NCBI GenBank assembly: GCA_020637365.1 | Contig: JACJWE010000002.1 | Location: 248,001-312,000 of the forward strand | Reading direction: 5' to 3' | DNA: 64,000 nucleotides | From: Acidimicrobiia bacterium | Lineage (GTDB): Bacteria; Actinomycetota; Acidimicrobiia; IMCC26256; JAGNEX01 | Translations under genes and position numbers: made by a program | Notes under the pieces: model-generated | What the model saw: the letters and a program-made list of their open reading frames with translations, nothing else | Told to the model about the DNA's origin: nothing | The model's database searches: none | In this document: in pieces, positions 35,225-44,030 of the stretch | How the letters are laid out: each line of letters starts with the position of its first letter | Position numbering within the stretch: the first letter of the stretch is position 1

Positions 35225-36174
35225 ATGCCAGTACACCGACGCGCCGACGATCCTGATGTTCGCCCCACCGCCACAGATGGTGGCCTCGGCGCGTCGCGCC
35301 GTTCTCTACCACCGCAGGCCCGACCTACCGTCTCGGTCATCATCCCATGTCAGAACGAGGCTCCGACCGTCGCCGCCATCGCCTCGTGCATTCGTCGTGA
35401 ACTCGTCGAACGTGAACAACTCGTCGACGAGGTCATCGTCATGGACGATGGATCCACCGACGACACTGCAGCTGTCGCCGCTGCGGCGGGCGCCAAAGTC
35501 ATCGCGGTCGACTCGGTACTGCCAGAGCTGATCGCCGGATCCGGCAAAGGGAACGTGCTGTGGAAGTCCCTATTCGCCAGCTACGGCGACGTCATCTGTT
35601 GGGTGGACGGCGACATCCGCAACTTTGAAGCGCACTTCGTCCGCAATCTGATCCTGCCCTCATCGACGATCCAACCCTCTGCTTCGTCAAGGCCTACTAC
35701 CAGCGTCCCTACGAAAACCTGCCCCAAGGGGGCGGACGTGTCACCGAGTTGGTGGCCCGGCCGATGATCTCGCGGTACTTCCCCGAACTCTCCGGGATCC
35801 GCCAGCCACTCTCCGGCGAATACGCGGGACGACGCAGCGCGCTCGAAGCGGTGCCTTTCGTCGAAGGTTGGGGCGTCGAGATGGGGCTACTCATCGATAT
35901 TGCTCGCGAGTTCGGCGTCGAATCGATTGCTCAGGCCGACCTGGGGGTGCGACGGCACCGAAACCGAGCCCTCCACGAACTCACACCGCAGGCAGCGGCG
36001 ATTATCAACGTAATGTTGCGCCGAGCAGGGTGCGAGGCCACCGGTCAGAGCGAACAGGTCGTCCGGCTGCTACCCGACGGGAGTCTGGAGTGGGTTCCGG
36101 TAGAAAGTCGTGAACGCCCGCCAGCAGCCTCGGTCCAACAACCGAGCGCCTGCGCCGAACGCCCCACCTCCTAA
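35225..36174 (+). CDS. gpgS: Glucosyl-3-phosphoglycerate synthase (apparent frameshift)
   Basis: GpgS joins glucose from UDP-glucose to 3-phosphoglycerate, the first step to glucosylglycerate and methylglucose lipopolysaccharides. The N-terminal half (SVIIPCQNEAPTVA, VMDDGSTDDTA, CWVDGDI) and the C-terminal half (CFVKAYYQRPYENLPQGGG, ELSGIRQPLSGEYAGRR, EGWGVEMGLLIDIA) match GT81 enzymes well but lie in two frames. They meet at about 35648-35660, where one missing base would give a protein of about 317 residues. The start is ATG 35225 or the preceding TTG; no good ribosome-binding site is seen. galU in this window supplies the donor sugar. Confidence 0.8.
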
Positions 36175-36177
36175 GAG

Positions 36178-36262
36178 GGTCAGCGGTAGGGACTGACCCG
36201 ACTGATGCTCGGTTGTGCATGTCCCGCTCATGCAGCTTGCGCTGCGGGGCGCTCGGGCCACG
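36178..36262 (-). repeat. Dispersed intergenic element, copy B (after AI-2E permease gene)
   Basis: Contains CGCTCATGCAGCTTG, shared exactly with copies C and D, then 13 bases after CATGCAGCT and GCTCG (to 36255), and outer GGTCAG/CTGACC (36178-36183 with 36193-36198). On the minus strand GCAGC-GCAA-GCTGC forms a GNRA-capped hairpin. The core is 19 bases past the stop at 36275. Confidence 0.7.
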
Positions 36263-36274
36263 GCTCGGCGCCAT

Positions 36275-37675
36275 TTACGTCGCCGTAGTGATCGGCTCCC
36301 CGGTGATGTCGACGCCTTCTTCGGCATCTTTCTTTTCGATCTCGGCTTTTTCTTCGTCCCAAACCGGGTCTTGGCCCAGGACGACACGTCGCCAGAGATG
36401 ACCGCCGATGATCTTGGCGGTGGCGGTCGCAGGTACAGCGATGAGGAGTCCAAAAAACCCGGCGAGCGTGCCTCCGAGCAAGAGTGCGACCATCACCGCG
36501 ACAGGGTGCAGATGAACGGTGCGATGCATCACGTACGGACTGATGATGTGGTTGTCGAGCTGTTGGACGACGACCATGACCACGACGACGAGCGCTGCCT
36601 GAACCGGTGTGCCCGTGGTGAGAGCGATCGCCAAGCCGGGGATTCCACCGATCCATGGGCCGATCAACGGGATCATGTTGAACAGGCCAGCGATCATTCC
36701 CACGACCAGCCACAGGTCGAGGCCGATGAGCCATAGACCGATCGAGGACATGATCCCCACCACCAGAGCGACAAAGAGCTGACCTCGGAAAAACCCACCG
36801 ACCGCCGAGCCGATGTGACGTGCCATATACACGATGTCTCGATCCATGGGTGAGGGCAACAAATCGAGCGAGATCTGACGCAAACGGGGCAGATCGATCA
36901 GGAAGTAGAACGCAAAGATCGGGGCGAGGACCAAAATGAGCAGTACATCAACCACCCGGGAACCAATTTCGCGAGCCGTCGCGATCTGATCGCCGACCGA
37001 GACGTCGGTGCTTTGCGCCTCGTCGATGATGTCTTGAACGGTCAGATCCAGCGGAGACTTGGCGAGCCATTCATCAGCCTTCGACTCCAGTTCTGAGCGA
37101 AGGCAGATATCGGAATCGTCATCCGAGGTTGAGCCATCCGAGCTCGATGCATCGGTGGTGGTCGCCTCATCCGAAGCCCTGGTGGGCGACGTTGTCACAG
37201 TGGAACGTCGGGCGGCCGTAGTGGTTGGAGTAGCGCCGTCAGCTTCGGAATCGGTCTCATCGGGTGTGTCGTGACACTCCCACGATTTGGAGAGTTCATC
37301 GACCTGGTGGGTGATCATCGGGCTGACGAGCAAAATGATCAGCACCAAACCGAGGAGAACCCCCAGATACGCGACCCCTGTCCCGACGAGACGGGGCAAG
37401 CCCCGGCGGTGCAGGAACGACACGATCGGGTTCAACAAAAAGACCAACGCGCCAGCGATGATCAACGGCGGAAGGATCGGCGCAAAATGCCAAAAGATCC
37501 AGACGATCGCGCCGGTCGCGGCCAAGATGCCCACGATCGCCCAAGCGACTCTGCCGATTCGCATGATCCGATCCGACGCGGTTTCTTGGTCCTCTTGACT
37601 CCCGTTCATCTCTGCCTGGTCAGCGGGTACTGATCCACCGTCTGGGTCGGCTGAAACATGTCGGTCCGAGCTCAC
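36275..37675 (-). CDS. AI-2E family transporter (UPF0118) with a low-complexity insert
   Basis: A 466-residue membrane protein with six to eight hydrophobic segments and family signatures FAPILPPLIIAGALVFLLNP, FYFLIDLPRLRQ, IPLIGPWIGGIPG and QQLDNHIISPYVMH. Between segments three and four there is an insert of about 65 Thr, Ser and Asp residues (near 132-200; TTTAARRSTVTTS...SDGSTSDDDSD), much longer than usual and probably exposed outside the cell. Start is GTG 37675, with an internal ATG (MNGSQED) as alternative. The family includes TqsA/YdgG and some Na+/H+ antiporters, so the substrate is open. Confidence 0.84.
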   Translation of the reverse strand: MSSDRHVSADPDGGSVPADQAEMNGSQEDQETASDRIMRIGRVAWAIVGILAATGAIVWIFWHFAPILPPLIIAGALVFLLNPIVSFLHRRGLPRLVGTGVAYLGVLLGLVLIILLVSPMITHQVDELSKSWECHDTPDETDSEADGATPTTTAARRSTVTTSPTRASDEATTTDASSSDGSTSDDDSDICLRSELESKADEWLAKSPLDLTVQDIIDEAQSTDVSVGDQIATAREIGSRVVDVLLILVLAPIFAFYFLIDLPRLRQISLDLLPSPMDRDIVYMARHIGSAVGGFFRGQLFVALVVGIMSSIGLWLIGLDLWLVVGMIAGLFNMIPLIGPWIGGIPGLAIALTTGTPVQAALVVVVMVVVQQLDNHIISPYVMHRTVHLHPVAVMVALLLGGTLAGFFGLLIAVPATATAKIIGGHLWRRVVLGQDPVWDEEKAEIEKKDAEEGVDITGEPITTAT

Positions 37676-37760
37676 GGACCAAACGATAGCCGCCGCACGG
37701 TATGACTCCGCAGCCTGGCCCCTTCGAGGTTGACCACGGAGAATGAGGCGGCGGAAAGCA

Positions 37761-38804
37761 CTAGCCAGCCAAGAAGCGCCTTCCCAGGTCGAGTGCTGCC
37801 TCTTCGGTCAGGAGTTCCGCGCGGGTGAAGGCATCTTCTTCATCGAATGCTCGGCCCATCAGATCGGACACTGCGATGTCGGGTGCGAGCTCGACGTCGG
37901 GTGCGAGCTCGACGTTGGGGTCGACTCGACCGACGATCACCCCACAGTGCGCAACGGCGTACTCACGTGCCAACTCGATGACGTTGCCGACGACCTTGCC
38001 TTCCAGGGAGGCTGCATCTAGCCGACCCTCGCCGGTGAGGACGATCTCGGCGTCCTCGAGCATCTGGTCGAGGCGAGTCGCTTCTGCAACCACTTCGAAA
38101 CCTGGGACGAGTTCGGCGCCGATGGCCGCCAGTCCGCCAGCCAGACCGCCAGCGGCACCGGCACCCGGAAGGTGAGCGATGTCGGTCCCGCAACGTTGTT
38201 GATAGAGCAGGGCCAAACGTTCCAAACGGCGTTCAAGCAACGCCACCTGCGCCTCGGTTGCCCCTTTCTGCGGGGCGAACGTTGTCGCCGCCTCGACGAA
38301 CGTCGCGGTCACATCGCAGGCGACCGTGACCTTCAAACCGGCGAGACTCCAGCCGAGCGCATCCAAAGCGGGCAGACCACCGTCGGTGCATGCCGTACCT
38401 CCAACCCCGACGATGATCTCGCGAGCGCCGCCGCGTTGTGCTGCTGCGATGAGTTCGCCAACCCCCCGCGACGTCGCTTGGAGCGCATCGTTGGCGCCGT
38501 CGACCAAGGAGATCCCCGCAGCCTGAGCAGATTCGACCACCGCGACCGAGCCTGGGAGTATGCCGAGCGAGGCGGTTACTTGACGCCCGGTGGGTCCTGT
38601 CACTTTCACCGGTCGAGCCGAACCACCTCGCGCCGAGAGCAGGGCGTCAAGGGTGCCTTCACCACCATCGGCGAGCGGCAGGACTGCGACTCCTGTCGCT
38701 CCCGCCCGCTTGATACCCGATCGCATGGCGGCGGCGGCCTGCGGAGCGGTCATCGACCCCCGAAACTTGTCGGGACAACACAGAACGCGGGGCCGTTTTG
38801 GCAA
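37761..38804 (-). CDS. Glycerate kinase
   Basis: The 347-residue enzyme belongs to the GlxK/GarK type I family that phosphorylates glycerate to 2-phosphoglycerate. Blocks seen are CPDKFRGSMTAPQAAAAM, PLADGGEGTLDAL (catalytic), GVGGTACTDGGLPAL, and GAAGGLAGGLAAIGAEL. The start is TTG 38804, just after the LytR_C stop. Near residue 300 an 18-base direct repeat (37881-37916) duplicates VELAPD, apparently a recent in-frame duplication. It may be in one transcript with the upstream LytR_C gene. Confidence 0.9.
   Translation of the reverse strand: MPKRPRVLCCPDKFRGSMTAPQAAAAMRSGIKRAGATGVAVLPLADGGEGTLDALLSARGGSARPVKVTGPTGRQVTASLGILPGSVAVVESAQAAGISLVDGANDALQATSRGVGELIAAAQRGGAREIIVGVGGTACTDGGLPALDALGWSLAGLKVTVACDVTATFVEAATTFAPQKGATEAQVALLERRLERLALLYQQRCGTDIAHLPGAGAAGGLAGGLAAIGAELVPGFEVVAEATRLDQMLEDAEIVLTGEGRLDAASLEGKVVGNVIELAREYAVAHCGVIVGRVDPNVELAPDVELAPDIAVSDLMGRAFDEEDAFTRAELLTEEAALDLGRRFLAG
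37881..37916. repeat. 18-bp direct repeat in glycerate kinase gene
   Basis: Two adjacent 18-base copies (37881-37898 and 37899-37916) with one mismatch encode a doubled six-residue unit (VELAPD). The frame is preserved. Confidence 0.75.
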
Positions 38805-38822
38805 CGATCGACTCGGAACGAC

Positions 38823-39440
38823 CTAGCCGATGACCACAATGATGTCGGCATCGCCCTCTTCGTTGCTGTCAGAAGACAGCGTTTGACCGTTGAGAGCCTC
38901 GAACTTGACTTCGCTTTCAGCCATCGCCTCGCCGATCGCCTTCGCGGCGACACGAGCGTCTGCGTCAGAGATCGTGGACGGGTTGTAGTACACCCAGGTT
39001 TGATCGACCTGCGTCGCTGCGTTCGCGGCGGTTAACACGTCGTACCCACTCTTTTCAAGCGTCGTTGCCAGCGTCCCGGCGGCCCCGGCCTCACCAGTCC
39101 CGTTCAGGACCAGGATGGCAGTCTCGCCGGGCGCCTTCCCGCTGGGCGGCCCTTGGGTTGCGGACTCGGTCGTCTGAGTCGCGGTGTCATCTTCGGCCAG
39201 CGTGGTCGTTGACGCCGAGATCGTCACGGTGCTCAACGACGGGTTGGTCTGAATCGTGATCGTGTCGTTGTCGTCGGTCGTCGTTGTCGCCGTGGTCTGG
39301 GGAGACTGCGCGACCGGTTCCGAGTCGGCTCCCCGACTCGGGTCGGTGAACTGCAACAGCAGCCAGGCCAGAACGATGGCGAAGCCGATGAGAAGCGCTC
39401 CACGTACAAGCGACACGGCCGTGTTCTGGGTATTGGACAT
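38823..39440 (-). CDS. Membrane-anchored LytR C-terminal domain protein
   Basis: A 205-residue protein with an N-terminal membrane anchor (SLVRGALLIGFAIVLAWLLLQ is the hydrophobic stretch, near residues 10-30), a Thr/Ser-rich linker of about 70 residues and a LytR_C domain (ETAILVLNGTGEAGAAGTLA, GYDVLTAANA, VYYNPSTISDADARVAAKAI). LytR_C domains occur beside or in LytR-CpsA-Psr cell wall ligases; this one has no ligase domain. ATG 39440 is preceded by GGAG. It may bind cell wall outside the membrane. Confidence 0.82.
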   Translation of the reverse strand: MSNTQNTAVSLVRGALLIGFAIVLAWLLLQFTDPSRGADSEPVAQSPQTTATTTTDDNDTITIQTNPSLSTVTISASTTTLAEDDTATQTTESATQGPPSGKAPGETAILVLNGTGEAGAAGTLATTLEKSGYDVLTAANAATQVDQTWVYYNPSTISDADARVAAKAIGEAMAESEVKFEALNGQTLSSDSNEEGDADIIVVIG

Positions 39441-39664
39441 GTATGTGCTCCGGTTTGACGCTTTCGGACGGTCGGCGCTGCCAGATGGCACACGCGCCTA
39501 CCGAACTTTGTTGTCGTGTCGACCGTCCTGCCGTCGACGTCGTTGTGCCGTCGATTCGTGTGTCTCGACAGTGTTGGGCCGATAGCGAGGTATTGCCTGC
39601 ACCCTGTCGAGTCCGCCAGGTCATCGGGCCGCAGGAACCGACCCAGATGTACCTGTGCGTGTAG

Positions 39665-39738
39665 AGCCGGAGGTCGGATTCGAACCGACGACCTGACGAT
39701 TACAAGTCGTCTGCGCTACCAGACTGCGCCACTCCGGC
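39665..39738 (-). tRNA. tRNA-Thr (anticodon TGT)
   Basis: The minus strand folds as a cloverleaf: acceptor GCCGGAG/CTCCGGC, D arm with GTCTGGTAGCGC, anticodon stem GACGA/TCGTC with loop CTTGTAA (anticodon TGT), and T arm GTCGG-TTCGAAT-CCGAC. CCA is not encoded. It reads Thr ACA codons. Confidence 0.95.
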
Positions 39739-39982
39739 AATCGCCGTACATGCTAACCGGCGCGCACCAGCGAACGGTTCACCCTCATCGCGTTCGCCGC
39801 GCAGGCCAATCGCAACCTCAACGTCGGTTGGTCGTTCCCGCTCCCGTTGGCGGACTACGTCAACCCCAACACATCGATCGGCCACGCGGGCAGACACGGG
39901 GCAGAGACGCGAGCCGACGGGCAGGCAGAGCGGGCGTCACAAGGCCCACGCCGAGCGCCTTCGCTCCTGGCACGTCAACCGA

Positions 39983-41215
39983 TCAAAGGTCTCCGGTGAT
40001 CGATCCGCTGGCGGGGGCCGCGTTTCGTTGGCGAGCGACCTCGACGCAGACGATCGCGGTCGCCACCGACACATTGAAACTTTCCATCCCGTTGTACATC
40101 GGAATCGATACGAGCGCGTCGCATCGACGTTTCGTGAGGGTGCTCAATCCGTCGCCTTCGCTCCCCGCCACGATGACGACGGGGGCGGTGTCAAAACGGA
40201 CCTGGTCATATGTTGACCCGCCGTCGCCCGCGAGGCCGTAGCTCCAGATGCCGCGCCGTTTCATATCGTCGAGGAAGGACGGTATTCCCGAGACGAGCGC
40301 GATGGGCAGCTTCTCGGCCGCGCCCGCCGCGGCTTTCATCGCCGACGCGCTGAGCCGAGCGGTTCGTTTCTTGGGCAGGACCAGACCGGTTGCACCCGCC
40401 GCGCATGCACTGCGCATAACAGCACCGAGATTCCCTGGGTCGGTGACGCCATCCAGAGCTACCAGAAACGCAGATGGGTCCTCACACAAGGCGTCAAGTG
40501 CCGTTGCTTCGATCGGCGTCGCCCTCGCTTGGACGCCTTGTGGCGTCTGGGATTGCGCCACATTGGAGAACGTCGTCCGAGTGACGGTCCGCACGCTGAC
40601 TCCGCGCTCATACGCTTTGACCATGAGCGCCTCGACATCGGGGTCGTCGGCGCGCAACCCATCGACGGTCAGCTCGATAACTCGTCGATCACCCGACAAC
40701 AGCGCGTCGACCGCCTGTATGCCTTCGACGAGATCACCTCCGATGCCGCCAACGCCGTCGGAGGACCGGCGACTACCGCTGCGAGCCCCGCGACCGAGAC
40801 GTTCACCTTCGCGCGTTCGCACGGATTGTTTGCCAGAACCCTTCGGGGCTCGTTGCGTCGATCGCGTCGATCGTTGCGCTGACCCCGACGTCGCCGTTAT
40901 ACCAGCGCCTGGTCGGCTCCCACGCGACACCTGCGCGCCGCCGTGCTGACCTTGACCCGGTTTGGACTTGGTCGACTTGGCCTGACTCGACCTGGACTGG
41001 CCGAACTGCCCCGCGCCCGATTGCCCTGCACCCGATTTCCCTGCGCCCGATTTTCCCGCGCCGGATTTCCCTGCGCCGGATTTCCGCTGGTCGGAGCTAC
41101 CCGGCTTGGCTCTGCCCTGACCAGAGCGGCTCTGGGCGCTCTTTTGTTTGGTTGGACGACCTGGTTTGCCTCGGCTCGTGCCGCCGCCCGGTCCTCCTGA
41201 ACGTCGTCCGCCCAT
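39983..41215 (-). CDS. rlmB: 23S rRNA (guanosine-2'-O)-methyltransferase RlmB-type (TrmH family)
   Basis: The C-terminal half is a SpoU/TrmH methyltransferase: substrate-binding domain (GIQAVDALLSGDRRVIELTV), then ALDGVTDPGNLGAVMRSA, IVAGSEGDGLS and IPMYNGMESFNVSVATAI, the trefoil-knot motifs that bind AdoMet. The N-terminal 170 residues are very basic low-complexity sequence with five near-identical KSGAG units and many Gln, Ser and Arg, perhaps for RNA binding. ATG 41215 is used, seven bases after cysS. Order carD-ispDF-cysS-rlmB is conserved in actinobacteria. Confidence 0.9.
   Translation of the reverse strand: MGGRRSGGPGGGTSRGKPGRPTKQKSAQSRSGQGRAKPGSSDQRKSGAGKSGAGKSGAGKSGAGQSGAGQFGQSRSSQAKSTKSKPGQGQHGGAQVSRGSRPGAGITATSGSAQRSTRSTQRAPKGSGKQSVRTREGERLGRGARSGSRRSSDGVGGIGGDLVEGIQAVDALLSGDRRVIELTVDGLRADDPDVEALMVKAYERGVSVRTVTRTTFSNVAQSQTPQGVQARATPIEATALDALCEDPSAFLVALDGVTDPGNLGAVMRSACAAGATGLVLPKKRTARLSASAMKAAAGAAEKLPIALVSGIPSFLDDMKRRGIWSYGLAGDGGSTYDQVRFDTAPVVIVAGSEGDGLSTLTKRRCDALVSIPMYNGMESFNVSVATAIVCVEVARQRNAAPASGSITGDL
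41010..41086. repeat. 15-bp tandem repeats in rlmB 5' part
   Basis: About five imperfect 15-base units encode KSGAG/QSGAG repeats in the low-complexity N-terminus of RlmB. Units keep frame and differ by a few bases. Confidence 0.7.
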
Positions 41216-41222
41216 GGTGCGG

Positions 41223-42623
41223 CTATCGATACCAGGTTGAGCCGTCGGCGGTGTCCTCGACGATGACGCCCATCTCCGCGAGTTCCTCGCGCAGGATGTC
41301 GGCCTCGTCGAAGTCTCGCCGAGCCCGAGCACGGTTGCGTTCAGCAACCATTGCGTCGATCAACGCGTCATCGACGCGGTGCTTGTTCCCCAGGGTTACC
41401 TCGACGCCGAGCACCTTCAGCAGCGCGATGATCGTCCCAGCCAGCTCGGCCGCAGAGGAATAGTCGCCTGCATCGACCAACTGGTTGACGACCGTCGCCG
41501 CCTCGAAAATTGCTGCCAGTGCGGCTGGCGTGTCGAAATCGTCGTCGACGGCTGCGGTCACGGTCGACACGAGCTCCCCCGAGGCCCCCGAATGTTTGCT
41601 TCCTACGCCAACGTCGAGGCGAGGAATCTCGACATGAGCCGACACTCGCCGGACCATGTTGACGAAACGTTCGAAGGATCGGTCGGCCGCGTGGAGCTCG
41701 TCGGGGCCCATCTCCATCTGTGAGCGATAGTGGCTTTGCAACACCAGCAACCGAACCGCACGCGGATCATGTGCACCGAGCAGGTCGTCGAGCGATGAGA
41801 AATTGCCAGTCGACTTCGACATCTTTTCGCCAGCGACCTCGACCATTCCCGAATGCATCCAGTAGCGAGCAAAGGGGTCGCCAGCCGCCTCGGCCTGGGC
41901 TCGTTCGTTTTCATGGTGGGGAAACAGCAAATCGCTGCCGCCGCCGTGGATGTCGAAGCCGGGTCCGAGCAGATCGATACTCATAGCGGTGCATTCGATG
42001 TGCCAACCCGGCCTGCCCTCACCCCACGGCGATTTCCACGTGGGCTCTCCGGGTTTTGCGTCCTTCCAAAGGGCGAAGTCGAGTGGATCAGCCTTTGCAT
42101 CGTCAGCGTCGATACGCGCCTCGGCGTTGTCCCGCAGCGCCTCGGCCGTACGACCGACCAGGTCGCCGTATCCGGGGTACCGAGCCACGGAGAAATACAC
42201 CCCCCGACCGGGCACGACATATGCGGCGCCATCGTCGATGAGTCGTTGGATGTAGGCGATCATCTGGGGGATGTACTTGGTCGCGTAGGGCGTGTTGGTT
42301 GGCCGCTGCACGCCAAGACTGTCCATCGTCTTCCAATAGGCATCGCTGAAGTGCTTGGCTAGCTTCGCCTCTTTACGTCGGCTTTCCGAGGCGCGGGCGA
42401 TGATCTTGTCATCGATGTCGGTCACGTTGGAGACGTAGTTGACGGTGTAACCGCGCCACGTCAAGCACCGACGGATCGTGTCGAAGACCAGCGCTGTCCG
42501 GCCATGTCCAAGGTGAGCCACGTCATAGACCGTCGGGCCGCAGACGTACATGGTCACCGTTGGAGCGTTCGCGGGTTCGAATGGGACGACCGCTCGTTGC
42601 ATCGAGTCATAGAGATGGACCAT
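41223..42623 (-). CDS. cysS: Cysteine-tRNA ligase
   Basis: CysRS charges tRNA-Cys with cysteine. The 466-residue protein has the zinc Cys28 in MYVCGPTVYD, the class I motif HLGHGR, zinc ligands in GWHIECTAM and PHHENERAQ, and the KMSKS signature (GEKMSKSTGN). Length and motifs are those of a true CysS rather than MshC, the mycothiol ligase, whose sequence is shorter. It lies between ispDF and rlmB in the conserved actinobacterial order. Confidence 0.96.
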   Translation of the reverse strand: MVHLYDSMQRAVVPFEPANAPTVTMYVCGPTVYDVAHLGHGRTALVFDTIRRCLTWRGYTVNYVSNVTDIDDKIIARASESRRKEAKLAKHFSDAYWKTMDSLGVQRPTNTPYATKYIPQMIAYIQRLIDDGAAYVVPGRGVYFSVARYPGYGDLVGRTAEALRDNAEARIDADDAKADPLDFALWKDAKPGEPTWKSPWGEGRPGWHIECTAMSIDLLGPGFDIHGGGSDLLFPHHENERAQAEAAGDPFARYWMHSGMVEVAGEKMSKSTGNFSSLDDLLGAHDPRAVRLLVLQSHYRSQMEMGPDELHAADRSFERFVNMVRRVSAHVEIPRLDVGVGSKHSGASGELVSTVTAAVDDDFDTPAALAAIFEAATVVNQLVDAGDYSSAAELAGTIIALLKVLGVEVTLGNKHRVDDALIDAMVAERNRARARRDFDEADILREELAEMGVIVEDTADGSTWYR

Positions 42624-42733
42624 GGCGGCAGGCTACTTGGTTTCCTGGGCGCTGCTGGCCCTGTCGACATGAGCGCCAGACGACGATTTGAGCGCGATCA
42701 TCTCGTGTCCGCGCTGCCGCCGCGGTGCGCGGC

Positions 42734-44008
42734 CTATGCCGGCTCCGGTCTCGTCATGAGTGCGACGTTGGCCCAGCACGCTATGCCTTCGCCCCGTCCC
42801 ACGGCACCGAGACCCTCTCCCCGCTTGGGTTTCAGGTTGACGTGCTCCGGGGATGCACCGAGGGGTTCGAGGGCGGTCGCCAGGTTTGATCTCATGGCGT
42901 CGAGATGTGGCGAAAGCTTCGGGCGTTCGGCGTTGATCACAACATCGAGATTGGATATCGCCCAGCCAGCGTTGCTGACGCGTTCGACGACTATCGCCAA
43001 GAGCATCATCGAATCAGCGCCCGCCCAACGGTCTTCAGAAGCGGGAAACATGCTGCCGATATCGCCGAGACCGGCCGCTCCGAGTAGGGCGTCAGCGACC
43101 GCGTGGGCCACAGCGTCGGCATCGGAATGGCCGGCAAGGCCCTGCCCGTCGATTCGGACACCCCCCAAGACGAGTGGGGCTGAGCTCCCGAACGGGTGAA
43201 TGTCGTAGCCGAGCCCAACTCGTACAGCCGGTGGAGCGACGCCGCGTCGCGCATCGTCGACTTCGCTGGCATGGTCTGACATTGGAGCCCTCGATTCAGC
43301 ATCGTTGATCACCGCCAGCGTGGACCTGCCCGGCCGATCGGCGCGCGCACCGATGATCCTGCGAGCGGTTTCCAAGTCGTCGGGATCGGTGATCTTGAGG
43401 TTGGTGGGCTCTCCGGGAACGACGACGACCTCAGCGCCTAGATGTTCGAGCAACGAGGCATCGTCGGTCGCTTCAAGCCCCGCTGCATGGGCTTGTCGCA
43501 GTGCCTCCACCGAGAAGGCCTGAGGCGTCTGTACTCGTACGACCATGTCACGGTCGACGGTGTGCGACACGGTCCTTCGGTCCGGCGGCCCCTGAACTTC
43601 TTTGAGCGTATCTGTCGATGCCAGTCCTGGAATGGCCCCGGCGGCGCCGTCGAGAACGGCATCGATAACGGCATTCCACAGGGCCGGGGTAGCCAGAGGG
43701 CGTGCAGCGTCGTGGACCGCCACAATCGCCGCGTCCGGAGAGACCGCAGCAAGCCCAGAGCGAACCGACTGAGCCCGCGTATCGCCACCAGCGACACAGA
43801 TCGCACCGGGGATCTCAATATCTGCGACATCCGCGGACGGTACGACGACCACCAGTTGATCGGCCACACTCGCCGCCGTACTGCAGCTGCGTTCTAACAC
43901 CGTGCCGTCCGGCAGCTCTGCGAACTGCTTCTTGGCTCCGAAACGGCTGCCGCTCCCGCCTGCTACGACGATCGCAGCGACGAAAGGACGTTCACCATCA
44001 CCGTGCAC
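42734..44008 (-). CDS. ispDF: Bifunctional IspD/IspF (MEP pathway)
   Basis: A 424-residue fusion. Residues about 1-235 form IspD (CDP-ME synthase: VAGGSGSRFGAKKQF, VHDAARPLATP, QTPQAF, TDDASLLE). Residues about 260-424 form IspF (MECDP synthase: GLGYDIHPF, GHSDADAVAHAVADALLGAA, FPASEDRW, KRGEGLGAVGRGEG). The two steps are not consecutive, IspE acting between them. Start is GTG 44008, 22 bases after the carD stop. IspD and IspF are separate genes in mycobacteria, and fused in many other bacteria. Confidence 0.95.
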   Translation of the reverse strand: MHGDGERPFVAAIVVAGGSGSRFGAKKQFAELPDGTVLERSCSTAASVADQLVVVVPSADVADIEIPGAICVAGGDTRAQSVRSGLAAVSPDAAIVAVHDAARPLATPALWNAVIDAVLDGAAGAIPGLASTDTLKEVQGPPDRRTVSHTVDRDMVVRVQTPQAFSVEALRQAHAAGLEATDDASLLEHLGAEVVVVPGEPTNLKITDPDDLETARRIIGARADRPGRSTLAVINDAESRAPMSDHASEVDDARRGVAPPAVRVGLGYDIHPFGSSAPLVLGGVRIDGQGLAGHSDADAVAHAVADALLGAAGLGDIGSMFPASEDRWAGADSMMLLAIVVERVSNAGWAISNLDVVINAERPKLSPHLDAMRSNLATALEPLGASPEHVNLKPKRGEGLGAVGRGEGIACWANVALMTRPEPA

Positions 44009-44030
44009 AGGACCCTAGGCGCCTAGACAC

